From Candidatus Gastranaerophilales bacterium (GTDB taxonomy: Bacteria > Cyanobacteriota > Vampirovibrionia > Gastranaerophilales > Gastranaerophilaceae): a stretch of 64,000 bases of DNA. The notes beneath the pieces are model-generated. The model did no database searches. It was not told the DNA's origin and saw only the letters and a program-made list of their open reading frames with translations. Positions 63,751 through 64,000 of the stretch are shown here, piece after piece (the first letter of the stretch is position 1; each line of letters starts with the position of its first letter). Both the position numbers and the translations under genes were made by a program. The DNA lies in the NCBI GenBank assembly GCA_017560095.1, contig JAFYOU010000056.1, positions 1 to 64,000 on the forward strand. The letters run 5' to 3'.

Positions 63751-64000
63751 ATGAAGATAAATAATAATTCGAAGTATGTACCATACATTATTCTTTTTAT
63801 TATATTCATATTAATCAGAATAAATTATGTATTGCTATCAGGTGAGATTGAAAATATAGGCTTTAAAGGTCTTTCGATTTCAAATTGTTTTTGGCCGTTT
63901 GAAGTAATTAAGCAAACAGCGCTTTGTGATGTATTTATGCCTTTTTATTATTTAATAATAGGTATTTTTAAGAATGAAATTCTCATTAAAATTTTTAATA
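63751..64000 (+). CDS. partial membrane protein, possibly GT-C glycosyltransferase
   Basis: Open reading frame running off the right edge with no stop; 83 residues are visible. A polar start (KINNNSKYVP) precedes a transmembrane helix (YIILFIIFILIRINYVLLSG). Then comes a loop with CDVFMPFYYLIIGIF, similar to the D-x-x-x-P-x-Y-Y-L pattern after the first helix of PMT/ArnT-type transferases. No Shine-Dalgarno. Too little sequence to be sure of the family. Confidence 0.6.
   Translation, partial: MKINNNSKYVPYIILFIIFILIRINYVLLSGEIENIGFKGLSISNCFWPFEVIKQTALCDVFMPFYYLIIGIFKNEILIKIFN

Overview
This 64 kb window is AT-rich, gene-dense bacterial chromosome. It most likely comes from a gut Gastranaerophilales/Vampirovibrionia (Melainabacteria) genome, a non-photosynthetic sister group of Cyanobacteria. 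The assignment is inferred from gene content. There is an RpaB-like OmpR regulator of cyanobacterial type, a cyanobacterial-length MetK and a ClpC-type Clp ATPase. There are diderm envelope genes (an AsmA-like giant protein and an autotransporter), a full three-domain NifU next to NifS, and oxygen-defence proteins (rubrerythrin, flavodiiron protein) typical of an anaerobe. Many unrecognised proteins begin with a short N-terminal tag ending in F-x-G/S/A.

Layout. 1-420: two tandem copies of a GC-richer 140-bp unit. 421-7626: an unknown protein, gatB, two related HEAT-repeat proteins with a third gene between them, and a lytic transglycosylase. 7781-11165: rubrerythrin and ileS in one operon. 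11391-17303: an unknown coiled-coil protein, a winged-helix protein, a histidine kinase overlapping a DivK-like receiver, a LOG-family protein and a pilin-like protein. 17308-26638: a radical SAM protein, rpaB, an M14 peptidase, a PHP phosphoesterase, ymdB-rny, lineage-specific proteins and two micro-ORFs. 26708-34087: M16 peptidase, DUF721/DciA-like protein, metK, pheS and a GT-C-like membrane protein. 34169-41212: AsmA-like protein, a protein built of NUMOD-like repeats, nifS and nifU. 41313-44526: unknown proteins, including a tandem pair of nearly identical small proteins, then argS and tRNA-Ile(GAT). 44558-49352: an accessory stretch holding a truncated RhuM-like gene, a phage/toxin-like protein behind a strong hairpin, a four-helix membrane protein, a decayed tRNA-like 3' end with its terminator, an HNH-like nuclease and a papain-fold-like Cys protein. 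49413-64000: thrS, a palindromic repeat, an autotransporter interrupted at a run of eight G, secA, clpC, rpiB, fbaA, the flavodiiron gene, a small protein with a kinase-like glycine loop, and the start of a membrane protein cut by the window edge.

The most interesting points are the autotransporter, which looks phase-variable through its poly-G tract, and the accessory stretch beside tRNA-Ile. Also notable are the four-repeat NUMOD-like protein, a set of genes that seem to be translated from leaderless mRNAs, and the recurring N-terminal tag on unrelated proteins. The translation and protein-turnover genes (gatB, ileS, pheS, argS, thrS, secA, clpC, rny) are ordinary housekeeping genes, and most carry clear Shine-Dalgarno sequences.
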